DNA of 64,000 nt from Anaerocolumna aminovalerica. Its GTDB lineage: Bacteria > Bacillota > Clostridia > Lachnospirales > Lachnospiraceae. The stretch lies in contig NZ_FOWD01000004.1 in the NCBI RefSeq assembly GCF_900115365.1, positions 62,001-126,000 on the forward strand, given 5' to 3'. Under the pieces are notes generated by a model. That model was not told the DNA's origin. It did not search any database and saw nothing but the letters and a program-made list of their open reading frames with translations. Positions 52,155-60,732 of the stretch are shown one piece after another (the stretch's first letter is position 1; each line of letters starts with the position of its first letter). The position numbers and the translations under genes are program-made.

Positions 52155-52881
52155 AAGTGCAATGAAGAAAATGGATATTCCCAAAGAATTAATTGAAAAG
52201 ACTTCTGAGAAGATGATACAACAGCAAAAGTTATTAGAGCAGACAAATAGGAATAAAAAGAAGCCTTATTTATATCTTTCTTTCGCTTGTTCTTTTATTC
52301 TTATTATTGCTATTTTTTATACAATACATAACAAATCCAATGATAGTATCATATTAACAGAATTAATACCGAATGGAACCATACAGACCGTCAATGTCAA
52401 TGATGGGATATTATACTTTAACAATCTCTCAGAAGAGGCTGATAATATAAAAGTTAATCAAAACTTTGGTATCCCTGACTCTTTGAAAAAAGAATGGACA
52501 AAAGAAGAATATATGTCCTATTTAGGGAAAAAAATTGAATTATCTTATCTTCCGGATGGATTTATTATGGAAAAAGAGTCGATTCACGTTTACAAAAATA
52601 AGGAAGGTATTATCAAATCAGATGAATATTATGCAGCATATACTGCCAATGAAAATCAAAGAATCGAATTATCTGTCAGAAAAGGAAAACTTCCAAGTAA
52701 ATCTTACCAAGGTTTGGCTAAAGAGTCAGAAATAAAGCAAACTAAACTTTCCATTGTGTATATAGAAGGCTTGAATAGTTATCAGGCACAGTTTTTATTA
52801 GATGACATTGGCTATTATTTATCGGTAGAAAATATAACTCAGGAAGAGTTTATAAAAATTCTTTATTCTTTTTTTTATTAA
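52138..52881 (+). CDS. Membrane anti-sigma factor with DUF4367-like extracellular domain
   Basis: This is a 247-residue protein with a cytoplasmic N-terminus (about residues 1-45), one membrane helix (YLYLSFACSFILIIAIFYTI) and an extracellular DUF4367-like domain (LGKKIELSYLPDGFIMEKES, then YAAYTANENQRIELSVRKG). The start at 52138 follows GAGGAGAGTGATA and overlaps the sigma gene by 17 nt, so it is translationally coupled. It probably holds the sigma factor and releases it on an outside signal. The next gene, a secreted transglutaminase-like lipoprotein, may be its target. Confidence 0.8.
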   Translation: MLEKYKSAMKKMDIPKELIEKTSEKMIQQQKLLEQTNRNKKKPYLYLSFACSFILIIAIFYTIHNKSNDSIILTELIPNGTIQTVNVNDGILYFNNLSEEADNIKVNQNFGIPDSLKKEWTKEEYMSYLGKKIELSYLPDGFIMEKESIHVYKNKEGIIKSDEYYAAYTANENQRIELSVRKGKLPSKSYQGLAKESEIKQTKLSIVYIEGLNSYQAQFLLDDIGYYLSVENITQEEFIKILYSFFY

Positions 52882-52983
52882 ATGCAACCTTTTCATATTT
52901 TTTATACTATTCCTATATAGGAGGAGTTTAAAATAAAGAATTATATATTAAATACCTTACTAAATATTTTAGAGGAGACGATT

Positions 52984-55290
52984 ATGAAGAAAAAAATAGC
53001 CTTATTGCTTTGTTTTGTTTTTGTAATGCAACTACTGCTTGTAAGTTGTAAAAAAACACCTGACGTTGATGTAAGTCAATCAAAAGATAATGAAATTACA
53101 AAAGGCTTAGATGAAGATTCAATTCAAGACAAGAGGGTAGAGGATAAAATCATCACTGTAAATGATTTAAAGAAAAATTATTCTACTACTGAGACCTATA
53201 CAGAACCATTATATGGATTGTCCAAAAACGAAGTCATCTCTTGTCCTATTGAATTTACTTTGCCAGAGAGTGCTGAAATTACGGATTATGCTAATGTGTA
53301 TGTAGATTCTAATTTAACAATACCGGCCGGAGCAGAAGCTTCCTATGATAATAACACACAAACAATTAAACTAGCACCTCCAAAAAGTCCTGTTTATAAG
53401 CCGGTAACTAACATGTTCTCTATCGTTAAAAATGAAGGATGGGGCTACGCAAATACATACTATCTAGCTTATTTTTATGATTTAAATACAGGAGAGAAAC
53501 TAGAAAAACCGCAAATAACTATTTTTACAGTTGAAAGAGATTTAAAGTCTCCATTTCTTAAATATGAGATAAAAGATGGAAATATACGATACTACTGGGA
53601 TGAGGTTCCAGGAGCAGTGGAATATATACTTAGTTTTGTTAAGAAAGATGATACTCAGTTTGATTTTCTATCCTTTAAAAAAGTGAAAGATTTAGAGCAT
53701 GTGGATAAGGACATCATCGAAATGGGAGTCCATAAGTTAATCAACTTTAAATATAGATTAAATAATGACGATGATCTTGATCTTTACTATGTTACGGTTA
53801 TGGCAATTGATAAAGATGGTAATGCATCCAATGCAAGTAATATGATTTCCATTGATTCTTTTCGAAATCAACTGCCATACAGAGCACTTAGTCAATCAGA
53901 AGAAGGGGTAAGCTCTATAGCAGATAAAATTAATTTGCTGGGAAACAGACGTCTTGTAGAAATGTGTGATGGCAGCACGGTCCTGTATACAGTTACCTAT
54001 GATATTGAAAATGCAAGAATTACCCAATTATCGGATATTGTATTTAAGCTGGAGGGGGAAGATAGAACCCTTTTAGTTCTGGATTCTTTTATCGATGGTA
54101 CAGATTTAAAATTAATTTCCATAGTAAAGAATTTTGATGAGACAACTATGGAAAAAGAATTGAAGTTATTATATGAGCAAACAGAAGCTTCAAAAGGAAA
54201 TGCTGGTGTAACGAATAAACCAGAATTTACCGTAGTGGAAGAAAATAATCAAAAGGATAGTCCTAAGAATCCGTCAAAGGAATCTGAAATTGTTGTAAAA
54301 GGTGATAACTTTCCTGTATTTGCTTCCAGTGCTTTATCAGAATACCTGGCAAGACATATGCTTTTAAATGAAGAAACGATTGACCTGAGGGACTTTAGCG
54401 AAGCAGCGGATATTGATTTATTATGGGACTCTTTGTATGAAGCAATCTATCAGAATCCTCTTATTCTTGGTGTAAGCAGTTTTCAATACAATCGTTTTAC
54501 TAAAATGTTGAATATTGAGTATGAGCAAGATAGGGCGGAACAGGAAAAGAAACAGGAAGAAATTAAAAAGGAAGTACTGCGTGTTGTTAATGATATTATA
54601 ACACCGGGAATGACAGATATTGAAAAAGAGTACGCAATCAATCAGTATTTATGTGACATTGCCGAATATGATAATGCTGCGTTAGAAAATGCAATGGAAA
54701 ATGATTATATTGTGGATTCTTCTTTCCGTGATTCCTTTACACCATATGGAGTTCTTATAAATAAGACAGGTGTATGTGCCAGTTATGCAGCAGCATTTAA
54801 GCTATTAGCGGAACAAGCCGGACTTAATTGTATTGTTGTTACAGGTAATCTAAATGGTAATCTGCCCCATGCCTGGAATCGAGTATTTGTAGATAATGAG
54901 TGGAAAACTGTAGATTCTACTAATAATGATAATGAAGAGTTATTCAATGCTTTGTTAAATCTTCCGGATAAGGCTGCTGCAAAGGTCTTAGTCGAAGATG
55001 ATCGTTATATCCTAAATCAAAAATACGGAGAATTTACTTCGGTAATGGAGGAAGCTGAGTACTACAGGGCAAGCAACCAATATTTTAGTAAAAGTACTAT
55101 AGCAGACAGTCTTGCAAAAGAAATATTGGCTTCTGGTACTGTTACACTTCGAACAGATTATGACTTATCCGATGAGGAATTCCAAGACATTGTAATGTCA
55201 GTGATTGAACGTGCAAAATTGGAAGACAAATTAGACAGATTAATGGGTGGGCATTGGCTTGGCGTTATCTATTTATCCGTTGAAGACTAA
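52984..55290 (+). CDS. Lipoprotein with transglutaminase-like domain
   Basis: This is a 768-residue protein. A lipoprotein signal (FVFVMQLLLVSCKKTPD) leads into a long N-terminal region with a fibronectin-like fold (IRYYWDEVPGAVEYILSFV). A transglutaminase-like core lies at about residues 590-660: GVCASYAAAFKLLAEQAG carries the catalytic Cys, GNLPHAWNRVFV the His and WKTVDSTNND the Asp. Transglutaminase-like enzymes of this type act as surface peptidases or crosslinkers. The gene starts 103 nt after the anti-sigma gene, with AGAGGAGACG upstream, and may belong to its regulon. Confidence 0.85.
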   Translation: MKKKIALLLCFVFVMQLLLVSCKKTPDVDVSQSKDNEITKGLDEDSIQDKRVEDKIITVNDLKKNYSTTETYTEPLYGLSKNEVISCPIEFTLPESAEITDYANVYVDSNLTIPAGAEASYDNNTQTIKLAPPKSPVYKPVTNMFSIVKNEGWGYANTYYLAYFYDLNTGEKLEKPQITIFTVERDLKSPFLKYEIKDGNIRYYWDEVPGAVEYILSFVKKDDTQFDFLSFKKVKDLEHVDKDIIEMGVHKLINFKYRLNNDDDLDLYYVTVMAIDKDGNASNASNMISIDSFRNQLPYRALSQSEEGVSSIADKINLLGNRRLVEMCDGSTVLYTVTYDIENARITQLSDIVFKLEGEDRTLLVLDSFIDGTDLKLISIVKNFDETTMEKELKLLYEQTEASKGNAGVTNKPEFTVVEENNQKDSPKNPSKESEIVVKGDNFPVFASSALSEYLARHMLLNEETIDLRDFSEAADIDLLWDSLYEAIYQNPLILGVSSFQYNRFTKMLNIEYEQDRAEQEKKQEEIKKEVLRVVNDIITPGMTDIEKEYAINQYLCDIAEYDNAALENAMENDYIVDSSFRDSFTPYGVLINKTGVCASYAAAFKLLAEQAGLNCIVVTGNLNGNLPHAWNRVFVDNEWKTVDSTNNDNEELFNALLNLPDKAAAKVLVEDDRYILNQKYGEFTSVMEEAEYYRASNQYFSKSTIADSLAKEILASGTVTLRTDYDLSDEEFQDIVMSVIERAKLEDKLDRLMGGHWLGVIYLSVED

Positions 55291-55531
55291 GAGAATGGAA
55301 AGGATGAGACAAGCATGAAAAGAATAAATATTTAATACTATAATAATGATGCACTAGTATGTACCGCATGTTCAAGCAGTAAAAAACAGTGAATAATACA
55401 CCGGCTACAGCAGGAATATATGTAATGAACCTCACCGGTAAATAGTACAAATAATATAGGATAGACCAAAGAGGATTTCTATGGTAGAATAGCGTTTAAT
55501 GACTATTTAACTAGAAGGAGAGTACATAAAA

Positions 55532-56317
55532 ATGGAAAAAATAAAATTAGCGCTGATGGGCTGTGGATATCTGAATGAAATTGTTGCCAATGCATTAAAG
55601 GATGGCTATCTGCCGGAATATGAGCTTGTAGCTGTATTAGGAAAGACTTATGACCGCACGAAAGCATTTGCTGAGCATTTTGGATGTAAGGCATGTTCTG
55701 ATATAAATGAACTTATGGAGACGAAACCGGATTTTATCGCTGAAGCAGCATCAGTTAAGGCTGTAAAGGATTATAGTGAAATCGTGTTAAAGGGAGGCTC
55801 AAATCTTGTTGTATTATCTATCGGAGCTTTTGCAGATCAGGAATTTTATGAACGGGTAAAAACTACAGCAGCACGTAATAACCGCCGTGTTTATATTGCC
55901 AGTGGTGCTGTAGGGGGTTTTGATATTTTGCGTACCGCAGCTTTAATGAGTCCGATTACCGCCTCTATCAGTTCGCAAAAAGCACCGGGTTCACTTTATT
56001 ATACGCCCCTTTACAAAGACGGACTACTTGATATTACAGAACGGGAGCAGGTATTTACCGGTACCACCAAGGAAGCTATTTCTATCCTTCCTACCCATGT
56101 TAATGTAGCAGTGGCAACTGCTCTTGCCAGTGCAGGTCCTGAAAATACTGTCATGAATATCGATGCAGTACCTGATTTTAAGGGGGACGAATACAAAATT
56201 GAAATACAAGGCGAAGAAGTAAGAACGGAACTTAATATCTATTCACGAACCAGCAAGGTTGCAGCCTGGAGCGTAGTAGCTGTTCTGCAGAATGCAGTGT
56301 CGCCAATTGTATTTTAG
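55532..56317 (+). CDS. Aspartate dehydrogenase-like NAD(P)-binding oxidoreductase
   Basis: This 261-residue protein belongs to the aspartate dehydrogenase/DUF108 (NadX-like) family. The Rossmann motif is IKLALMGCGYLNEIVANALK. Later blocks are FIAEAASVKAVKDYSEIVLK, VVLSIGAFAD, and YIASGAVGGFDILRTAAL, then LPTHVNVAVATALASAGPEN and AWSVVAVLQNAVSPIVF. Known members oxidise L-aspartate to iminoaspartate for NAD synthesis. Here no nadA or nadC follows; instead a 2-hydroxyacid dehydrogenase does, so a different substrate is likely. The start follows AGAAGGAGAG. Confidence 0.85.
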   Translation: MEKIKLALMGCGYLNEIVANALKDGYLPEYELVAVLGKTYDRTKAFAEHFGCKACSDINELMETKPDFIAEAASVKAVKDYSEIVLKGGSNLVVLSIGAFADQEFYERVKTTAARNNRRVYIASGAVGGFDILRTAALMSPITASISSQKAPGSLYYTPLYKDGLLDITEREQVFTGTTKEAISILPTHVNVAVATALASAGPENTVMNIDAVPDFKGDEYKIEIQGEEVRTELNIYSRTSKVAAWSVVAVLQNAVSPIVF

Positions 56318-56330
56318 GAGGTATGAGAAC

Positions 56331-57239
56331 ATGTTTAAAAAGTTAGTGGCAATTGAGCCAGTTAGCTTGATTCCCTCTGCGGAACAAAAACTTCATGATT
56401 ATGCAAAAGAAGTAATCTTATTTGATGATATACCAGAGGATAATAAAGAGATTATTCACCGAATCGGAGATGCCGATGCCGTACTGCTTAGCTATACCAG
56501 CAGTATTGATAAGGAAATTTTAGATGCCTGTCCCAATATCCGCTATATCGGAATGTGTTGCAGCTTGTATTCACCGGAAAGTGCCAATGTGGACATTCTT
56601 ACTGCCAATGCTAAAAATATCACAGTTTATGGAATACGTGATTATGGTGATCAGGGAGTTGTTGAATATGTAATCAGTGAGCTTATTCGTTATTTACATG
56701 GTTTCGGAAAGAAGCAGTGGAAGGAGCTGCCGGTAGAGATTACTGATTTAAAAGTCGGAATCGTAGGTCTTGGTACTTCAGGACAAATGATAGCAGTTGC
56801 ACTTCAGGCTTTTGGGGCAGATGTATATTATTATAGCCGTACCCGAAAACCGGAAGAGGAAGCAAGAGATATTAAATATCTGCCTTTAAAAGATTTGCTG
56901 CAGACTGTAGATGTAGTCTGCACCTGTCTAAATAAAAACGTCATCTTATTCCAAGAAGAACAATTTGAATGGCTTGGAAATCACAAAATCATGTTTAATA
57001 CCTCCATTGGTCCATCACATGATATTTCTGCACTTACCAAGTGGCTTTCACATGGGGATAATGAATTTTTCTGTGACACTGCAGGTGCGTTAGGGGATAC
57101 AGGTGAGCTTCTGTTACATCCTCATGTCAATTGTATGGATGTGTCTTCCGGCCGGACAAAACAAGCCTTCGATCGTTTAAGCGAAAAGGTATTGAATAAT
57201 ATTGAGACATACTTAAAGAGTGACATAGAATTAAGATAA
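56331..57239 (+). CDS. D-isomer-specific 2-hydroxyacid dehydrogenase family protein
   Basis: This 302-residue protein has the nucleotide-binding fold LKVGIVGLGTSGQMIAVALQ. It is followed by VYYYSRTRKPEEE, in which Ser-Arg-Thr-Arg at the end of beta-2 favours NADP. The N-terminal part is substrate-binding (LLSYTSSIDKEILDACPNIR). Catalytic candidates are Arg in VYGIRDYGDQG and the His of LLHPHVNCM. It starts 13 nt after the aspartate-dehydrogenase-like gene, with GGAGGTATGAGAAC before ATG, so the two form an operon. A reductive interconversion of an amino acid and a hydroxyacid is possible. Confidence 0.85.
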   Translation: MFKKLVAIEPVSLIPSAEQKLHDYAKEVILFDDIPEDNKEIIHRIGDADAVLLSYTSSIDKEILDACPNIRYIGMCCSLYSPESANVDILTANAKNITVYGIRDYGDQGVVEYVISELIRYLHGFGKKQWKELPVEITDLKVGIVGLGTSGQMIAVALQAFGADVYYYSRTRKPEEEARDIKYLPLKDLLQTVDVVCTCLNKNVILFQEEQFEWLGNHKIMFNTSIGPSHDISALTKWLSHGDNEFFCDTAGALGDTGELLLHPHVNCMDVSSGRTKQAFDRLSEKVLNNIETYLKSDIELR

Positions 57240-57273
57240 AGATATCCAAAATATCCATTATCCACACAGCATT

Positions 57274-57536
57274 ATGGTAGATGCAAAAAATAATATATTT
57301 GCATTTCCAATTATAATAGATGATGACCTGTATGATAACAGAAAAACCGGTACAGTTGTAAAGATTGATCCTTCCTCCGGTTTAACCACACTTGCTGACG
57401 TAAATGGTTTTACGTATGAATTTTTGATGCCCGTTTTTGCTATGGGAATGATAAATTATATTTTTTGGCAGATGGCAGGATAACAGTATATAGCTATCCG
57501 GAATGTCAACTTATGGATAGTACTTTATTTTACTAG
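57274..57536 (+). pseudogene. Frameshifted fragment of a beta-propeller-like protein
   Basis: The frame from 57274 reads VKIDPSSGLTTLADVNGFTY, then EFLMPVFAMG, and is lost near 57452; the other frame continues KLYFLADGRITVYSYPECQL and ends DSTLFY at TAG (57534-57536). Joined, this looks like the end of a beta-propeller or Kelch/DUF5050-like secreted protein (DPSSG, FL-DGRITVY). There is no ribosome-binding site. It is probably a degraded gene tail. Confidence 0.55.
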
Positions 57537-57626
57537 ATAGCAATGCTTTTGTTACAGATATTTTAATTTTAATGCCTTGTTATAATCATGATTTTATTAA
57601 TAAAACGAAAAGGAAGGTATAATATA

Positions 57627-57833
57627 ATGAGCATTAATAAAAAAATATGTCCTCTATGTGGAAAAGAGAATAACTGTGGTTATGAAAAAGGCTTGGAGCA
57701 TGGTACCTGTTGGTGTACAACCATCAAGGTTCCAAAAGAACTTTTAGCGCAAACTCCGGAGGAATTAAAGGGAAAGGCATGTATATGCCGTGATTGTATC
57801 ATTGCTTTTAAGGAAAAAAATAATAATAAATAG
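57627..57833 (+). CDS. Cysteine-rich CWC family protein
   Basis: This 68-residue protein carries ICPLCGKENNCGYEK, then GTCWCTTIKVPKELL and CICRDCI. Nine cysteines occur, several as pairs, giving one or two zinc- or iron-binding centres. The layout (CP-C-K-N-C, then CWC) is that of the cysteine-rich CWC family, whose function is unknown. Start at 57627 follows AAGGAAGG. A large terminator hairpin follows at 57929. Confidence 0.85.
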   Translation: MSINKKICPLCGKENNCGYEKGLEHGTCWCTTIKVPKELLAQTPEELKGKACICRDCIIAFKEKNNNK

Positions 57834-57928
57834 GACAATCCTATTATCTGCTTTAGATCAAATCAATGCCAGTTAATAATATAATGTTTATTGAATCCAA
57901 TTTATTTTACTGGTTAATGAAAAATAAA

Positions 57929-57974
57929 GATGGTATCCTCAAGTCATTTCATGACTTGGGAGATACCATCTTTT
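57929..57974 (+). terminator. Terminator after the CWC protein gene
   Basis: GATGGTATC plus CTCAAGTC (57929-57945) pairs with GACTTGGGAGATACCATC (57953-57970), one bulge, followed by TTTT. Confidence 0.9.
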
Positions 57975-58101
57975 AGGTTCTTTGCCAAAAGTGTTTATTA
58001 CGCTGTACTTTTTTAACAAACATTTGTATGGCTTAGCATTGTCTTATTTATCTAGTAAAAAAACAGTCCAAAAAACTTTAGACACTTTTTTATGTGATTC
58101 A

Positions 58102-58671
58102 TTATTCTATATCAGCTATAATGCGGCAAGGTAATCCGGTTGCGATTTCATCATTAAACCATAGAGCGTAAATGTTAAAGTTAATAGCGTCAACTAACTT
58201 ATCTAAATTCGTAAGATTTTCTACCACATAAACTCCTTTCGATTCACATAATCTATCAGCTTTTTCATGCTCATCACCACGTCGGATGCCAGAACAGTCA
58301 ATTCCGATAAAACGTATTTTTTTACTCAATAAATAATTAATCAAATCATGGGATAATTGGGGATGGTTAGAGAAATAGCCAGCTGTTCCATAAACTTCAT
58401 TTTCACTACGTGCTGTACGAATCAGAACGAAACTATTTTGCGGGATATTTATACCGTCTATATCATCTATTCTAACTTCTCTTTCTTCGGAAATACTGGA
58501 CACATCCAGTAATACACCTATATTTTTAAAATATTCTAAAGGTATTGTTGACTTATTATAAACATCCAAATGTGTACCTGCATGACCGGTTGCAATATGT
58601 CTGTTCTCTTGAGTGGATAACCACTGTTCCATTAATTTCTTATCCATTTCTGTAGTTAATTCAATTTCCAT
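58102..58671 (-). CDS. Cyclase family (KynB-like) metal-dependent hydrolase, short form
   Basis: This 189-residue protein has the zinc-binding signature of the cyclase/kynurenine formamidase family: TGHAGTHLDVY keeps HxxxHxD, followed by GVLLDVSSISEEREV, then NSFVLIRTARSEN and FIGIDCSGI. The family's usual HxGTHxDxP has lost its final Pro. At 189 residues it is shorter than typical members (about 210-260). It shares an operon with the MarR gene upstream: its ATG lies 1 nt past the marR stop, with AGGAGGAATC inside marR. It may degrade the MarR ligand. Confidence 0.8.
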   Translation of the reverse strand: MEIELTTEMDKKLMEQWLSTQENRHIATGHAGTHLDVYNKSTIPLEYFKNIGVLLDVSSISEEREVRIDDIDGINIPQNSFVLIRTARSENEVYGTAGYFSNHPQLSHDLINYLLSKKIRFIGIDCSGIRRGDEHEKADRLCESKGVYVVENLTNLDKLVDAINFNIYALWFNDEIATGLPCRIIADIE

Positions 58672-58672
58672 A

Positions 58673-59122
58673 TTATGATTCCTCCTTGATTAGCTGTTCC
58701 AGGTAAGCGTTAAATAAGGTTAAAAAGGATAAAATTATTTCTCGTTCATTTAAATCAATGGTTTCTAAAAAGTTTATATCTCTTTCTACCCATGCTTTAT
58801 GGGCAATTTCATGTTGCTTATAAATATCCATACCTTGATCGGTTAATTTGAAGTACAATTCTTTCTTATTTTCAGGATGCTTAAAGGCTTCAACTAGCTT
58901 ATGTTCCATTAATCTTTTCGTAATCTTGCTTGCTGCTCCTCTAGTTATATTCATAATCTGGGCCAATTTTGTACCATTGATTTGCACTCCCTGTCCGATT
59001 ATTTCAATGCAATGAATTTCTGTAAGACTATAATTAAAATTTAGTTTTCCATTTATTAATTTACTTAATATATCCTGATAATTATATAGCCGTGTAAACT
59101 CATATAGGATTTTATCATTCAT
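58673..59122 (-). CDS. MarR family transcriptional regulator
   Basis: This 149-residue winged-helix regulator has YSLTEIHCIEIIGQGVQING, then KLAQIMNITRGAASKITKRL as the recognition region and KPENKKELYFKLTDQGMDIY-like wing residues (HPENKKELYFKLTDQGM). Its promoter overlaps a strong palindrome, TTTCCATGGAAA, which is probably its own operator. It forms an operon with the cyclase-family gene downstream. The start follows GAGGTGATAGA. Regulation by the substrate of the cyclase is a natural guess. Confidence 0.9.
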   Translation of the reverse strand: MNDKILYEFTRLYNYQDILSKLINGKLNFNYSLTEIHCIEIIGQGVQINGTKLAQIMNITRGAASKITKRLMEHKLVEAFKHPENKKELYFKLTDQGMDIYKQHEIAHKAWVERDINFLETIDLNEREIILSFLTLFNAYLEQLIKEES

Positions 59123-59134
59123 TCTATCACCTCA

Positions 59135-59160
59135 ATATTATTTCCATGGAAACAATATTA
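59135..59160. promoter_or_regulatory. MarR operator palindrome centred on TTTCCATGGAAA
   Basis: AATATTATTTCCATGGAAAC followed by AATATT is an inverted repeat; the 12-bp core TTTCCATGGAAA (59141-59152) is perfect. It lies just downstream of the -10 box and in front of the marR ribosome-binding site, so binding would block transcription. Confidence 0.7.
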
Positions 59161-59183
59161 TCCTATTTAATTCTATTTGTCAA
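59155..59183 (-). promoter_or_regulatory. Promoter of the marR-cyclase operon
   Basis: On the minus strand TTGACA (59178-59183), a 17-nt spacer, and TAATAT (59155-59160). The -10 overlaps the edge of the palindrome. Confidence 0.75.
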
Positions 59184-59317
59184 GTTTTAAATTAATAAAG
59201 AATAGTTCAGTTAACTAATAATAGCATTAACTGGAGGTATTTTCTGAGAAGTATTTATCTGGTACCAATAAAATATCTTGCTAATTTAAGATTAATTTGT
59301 TATTATAAATGTACAAA

Positions 59318-59612
59318 TAAAAGGGAGGTGTCTTGATGTCGTCTATTCGATAAGATAATGAACAATAAATTTTGAAGCTCTCGTATCACGAGGGGGTATT
59401 TGTTGTACTTATTTTGAGGATAGATAAACTCAAGCTACCTATACTTTAACTAAAAATTATAGGTCTCTATACAAAGACAAAAATTAGGTTAATATAATGA
59501 CTGATTTTTGTCTATAACATGAGAAACACTAAAAGTGTTTCTTTGTTGTTAGTGTATTATTAAGTATTGCAGGTAACTCTGAGTGATAGGGTTATCTGTT
59601 TTTTTTGTTCTA
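59318..59612 (+). promoter_or_regulatory. Multi-hairpin leader with a five-codon uORF, upstream of the GNAT gene
   Basis: GGGAGGTGTCTTG precedes a tiny ORF, MSSIR-stop, at 59337-59354. Then come a hairpin CTCGTATCACGAG (59380-59392), a long stem AGACAAAAAT/ATTTTTGTCT (59476-59514), a terminator-like hairpin AGAAACACT/AGTGTTTCT (59521-59541) and a competing pairing ACACTAA/TTAGTGT. Finally GGTAACTC/GGGTTATC is followed by a T-run (about 59572-59608). The layout is that of a ribosome-sensing attenuator. Confidence 0.5.
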
Positions 59613-59702
59613 AATATTACATTATTAATTTTAATAACGATACCAGCCAGCCAATGTAAATGTTTATCAAACCATTAAAAAAATCAAAGGAGGAATGATG
59701 AT

Positions 59703-60125
59703 ATGATTAGAGAATTTATGTTAAAAGATTTAGACTCCATCATGGAACTGTGGCTAGAAACGAACAAACAAGCTCACGATTTTATCGATAACAGTTATTG
59801 GGATAATAACTTTAAATCTGTTAAAGAAATGCTGCCCCAATCAACAATTTATGTATATGAACACAATAGCCAAATACAGGGATTTATAGGTCTGATTGAT
59901 GATTATATTGCAGGGATATTTATTTCTAAGGACAATCAATCCAGAGGAATAGGCAAAAAACTTCTAAATTACACTAAAGAAAAGTATATGAAATTATCTT
60001 TACAAGTCTATCAGAGAAATGCCAGGGCAGTTCAGTTTTATTTAAGAGAAGGCTTCACAATTTCCAAAGAACAAATAGACGAGGGAACCGGAGAAATAGA
60101 ATATATTATGGAATGGAGCCGATAA
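59703..60125 (+). CDS. GNAT family N-acetyltransferase (YjaB-like)
   Basis: This 140-residue acetyltransferase has the GNAT fold: MIREFMLKDLDSIMELWLET, then STIYVYEHNSQIQGFIGLID, the acetyl-CoA loop IFISKDNQSRGIGKKLL (QSRGIG), and NARAVQFYLREGFT. It transfers an acetyl group from acetyl-CoA to an unknown amine. The ATG is preceded by AAAGGAGGAATGATGAT. The long leader upstream (59318-59612) may control it by attenuation. YjaB-type relatives have no agreed substrate. Confidence 0.88.
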   Translation: MIREFMLKDLDSIMELWLETNKQAHDFIDNSYWDNNFKSVKEMLPQSTIYVYEHNSQIQGFIGLIDDYIAGIFISKDNQSRGIGKKLLNYTKEKYMKLSLQVYQRNARAVQFYLREGFTISKEQIDEGTGEIEYIMEWSR

Positions 60126-60309
60126 TCTGAATTTAGGGTATGTACATCAAAAACAGCTAGTTTCTTTTGGATTTGCGAAATTAAAGCTGGGCAGCCAGTA
60201 GACTAAAGGGCTGTTGCCATTTCCCAAAAAGATAGTCAATTTGACATACTGATAAAACAATATTATAATTAATGAAATAAGTTAATGGAAGGAGTGCACT
60301 TCAGCATGC

Positions 60310-60400
60310 TAAGTACATTTTCCTCGGTTCGTTATGCGTAGCAAAGGCTATTGAATACAACCGAATGGACGAATAGCCTTTGCTCGAACCTAAGAAAAAT
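60310..60400 (+). promoter_or_regulatory. Structured leader of the CD3324-type gene
   Basis: GCAAAGGCTATT (60341-60352) pairs with AATAGCCTTTGC (60372-60383), and GGTTCG (60326-60331) with CGAACC (60385-60390) outside it. This extended hairpin ends 12 nt before the AGGAGGG ribosome-binding site. It could regulate initiation, or terminate an upstream transcript, although no T-run follows. Confidence 0.5.
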
Positions 60401-60415
60401 TTAGGAGGGAGCATA

Positions 60416-60691
60416 ATGGGCTACAAACAAGGCGGGAAAATATTCCCAGCTAAGTTGTTAATTGAGATACAAAACTATGTTGATGGGCAATATGTTTATA
60501 TTCCCCGCAAAGAAGGCAATCAAAGAATGTGGGGGGAAGTTAATAGAAGTAAAGAAATAATCAAAAAGAGAAACATTGAGATTTTTAAAAAATATAACAA
60601 TGGAATTTCTGTAAAAGAACTTGCATCAATATATTATTTATCTCCAAAAACCATATATAAAATTATTAACAAAATAAAATCTAGTTTATAA
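60416..60691 (+). CDS. CD3324/Mor-like small DNA-binding regulator
   Basis: This 91-residue protein of the CD3324 family has an N-terminal MGYKQGGKIFPAKLLIEIQN, then VDGQYVYIPRKEGNQRMWGE, and a C-terminal helix-turn-helix (YNNGISVKELASIYYLSPKT, then IYKIINKI). The C-terminal part is like the Mor activator of phage Mu. Family members are common in clostridia and their targets are unknown. It has an exceptionally good AGGAGGGAG ribosome-binding site, a structured leader and its own terminator, so it is monocistronic. Confidence 0.85.
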   Translation: MGYKQGGKIFPAKLLIEIQNYVDGQYVYIPRKEGNQRMWGEVNRSKEIIKKRNIEIFKKYNNGISVKELASIYYLSPKTIYKIINKIKSSL

Positions 60692-60698
60692 TTTCAAG

Positions 60699-60732
60699 AA
60701 AAGCGACATGGACTTCCCTATGTCGCTTTTTT
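60699..60732 (+). terminator. Terminator after the CD3324-type gene
   Basis: AAAAGCGACAT (60699-60709) pairs with ATGTCGCTTTT (60720-60730), followed by TT. Confidence 0.9.
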
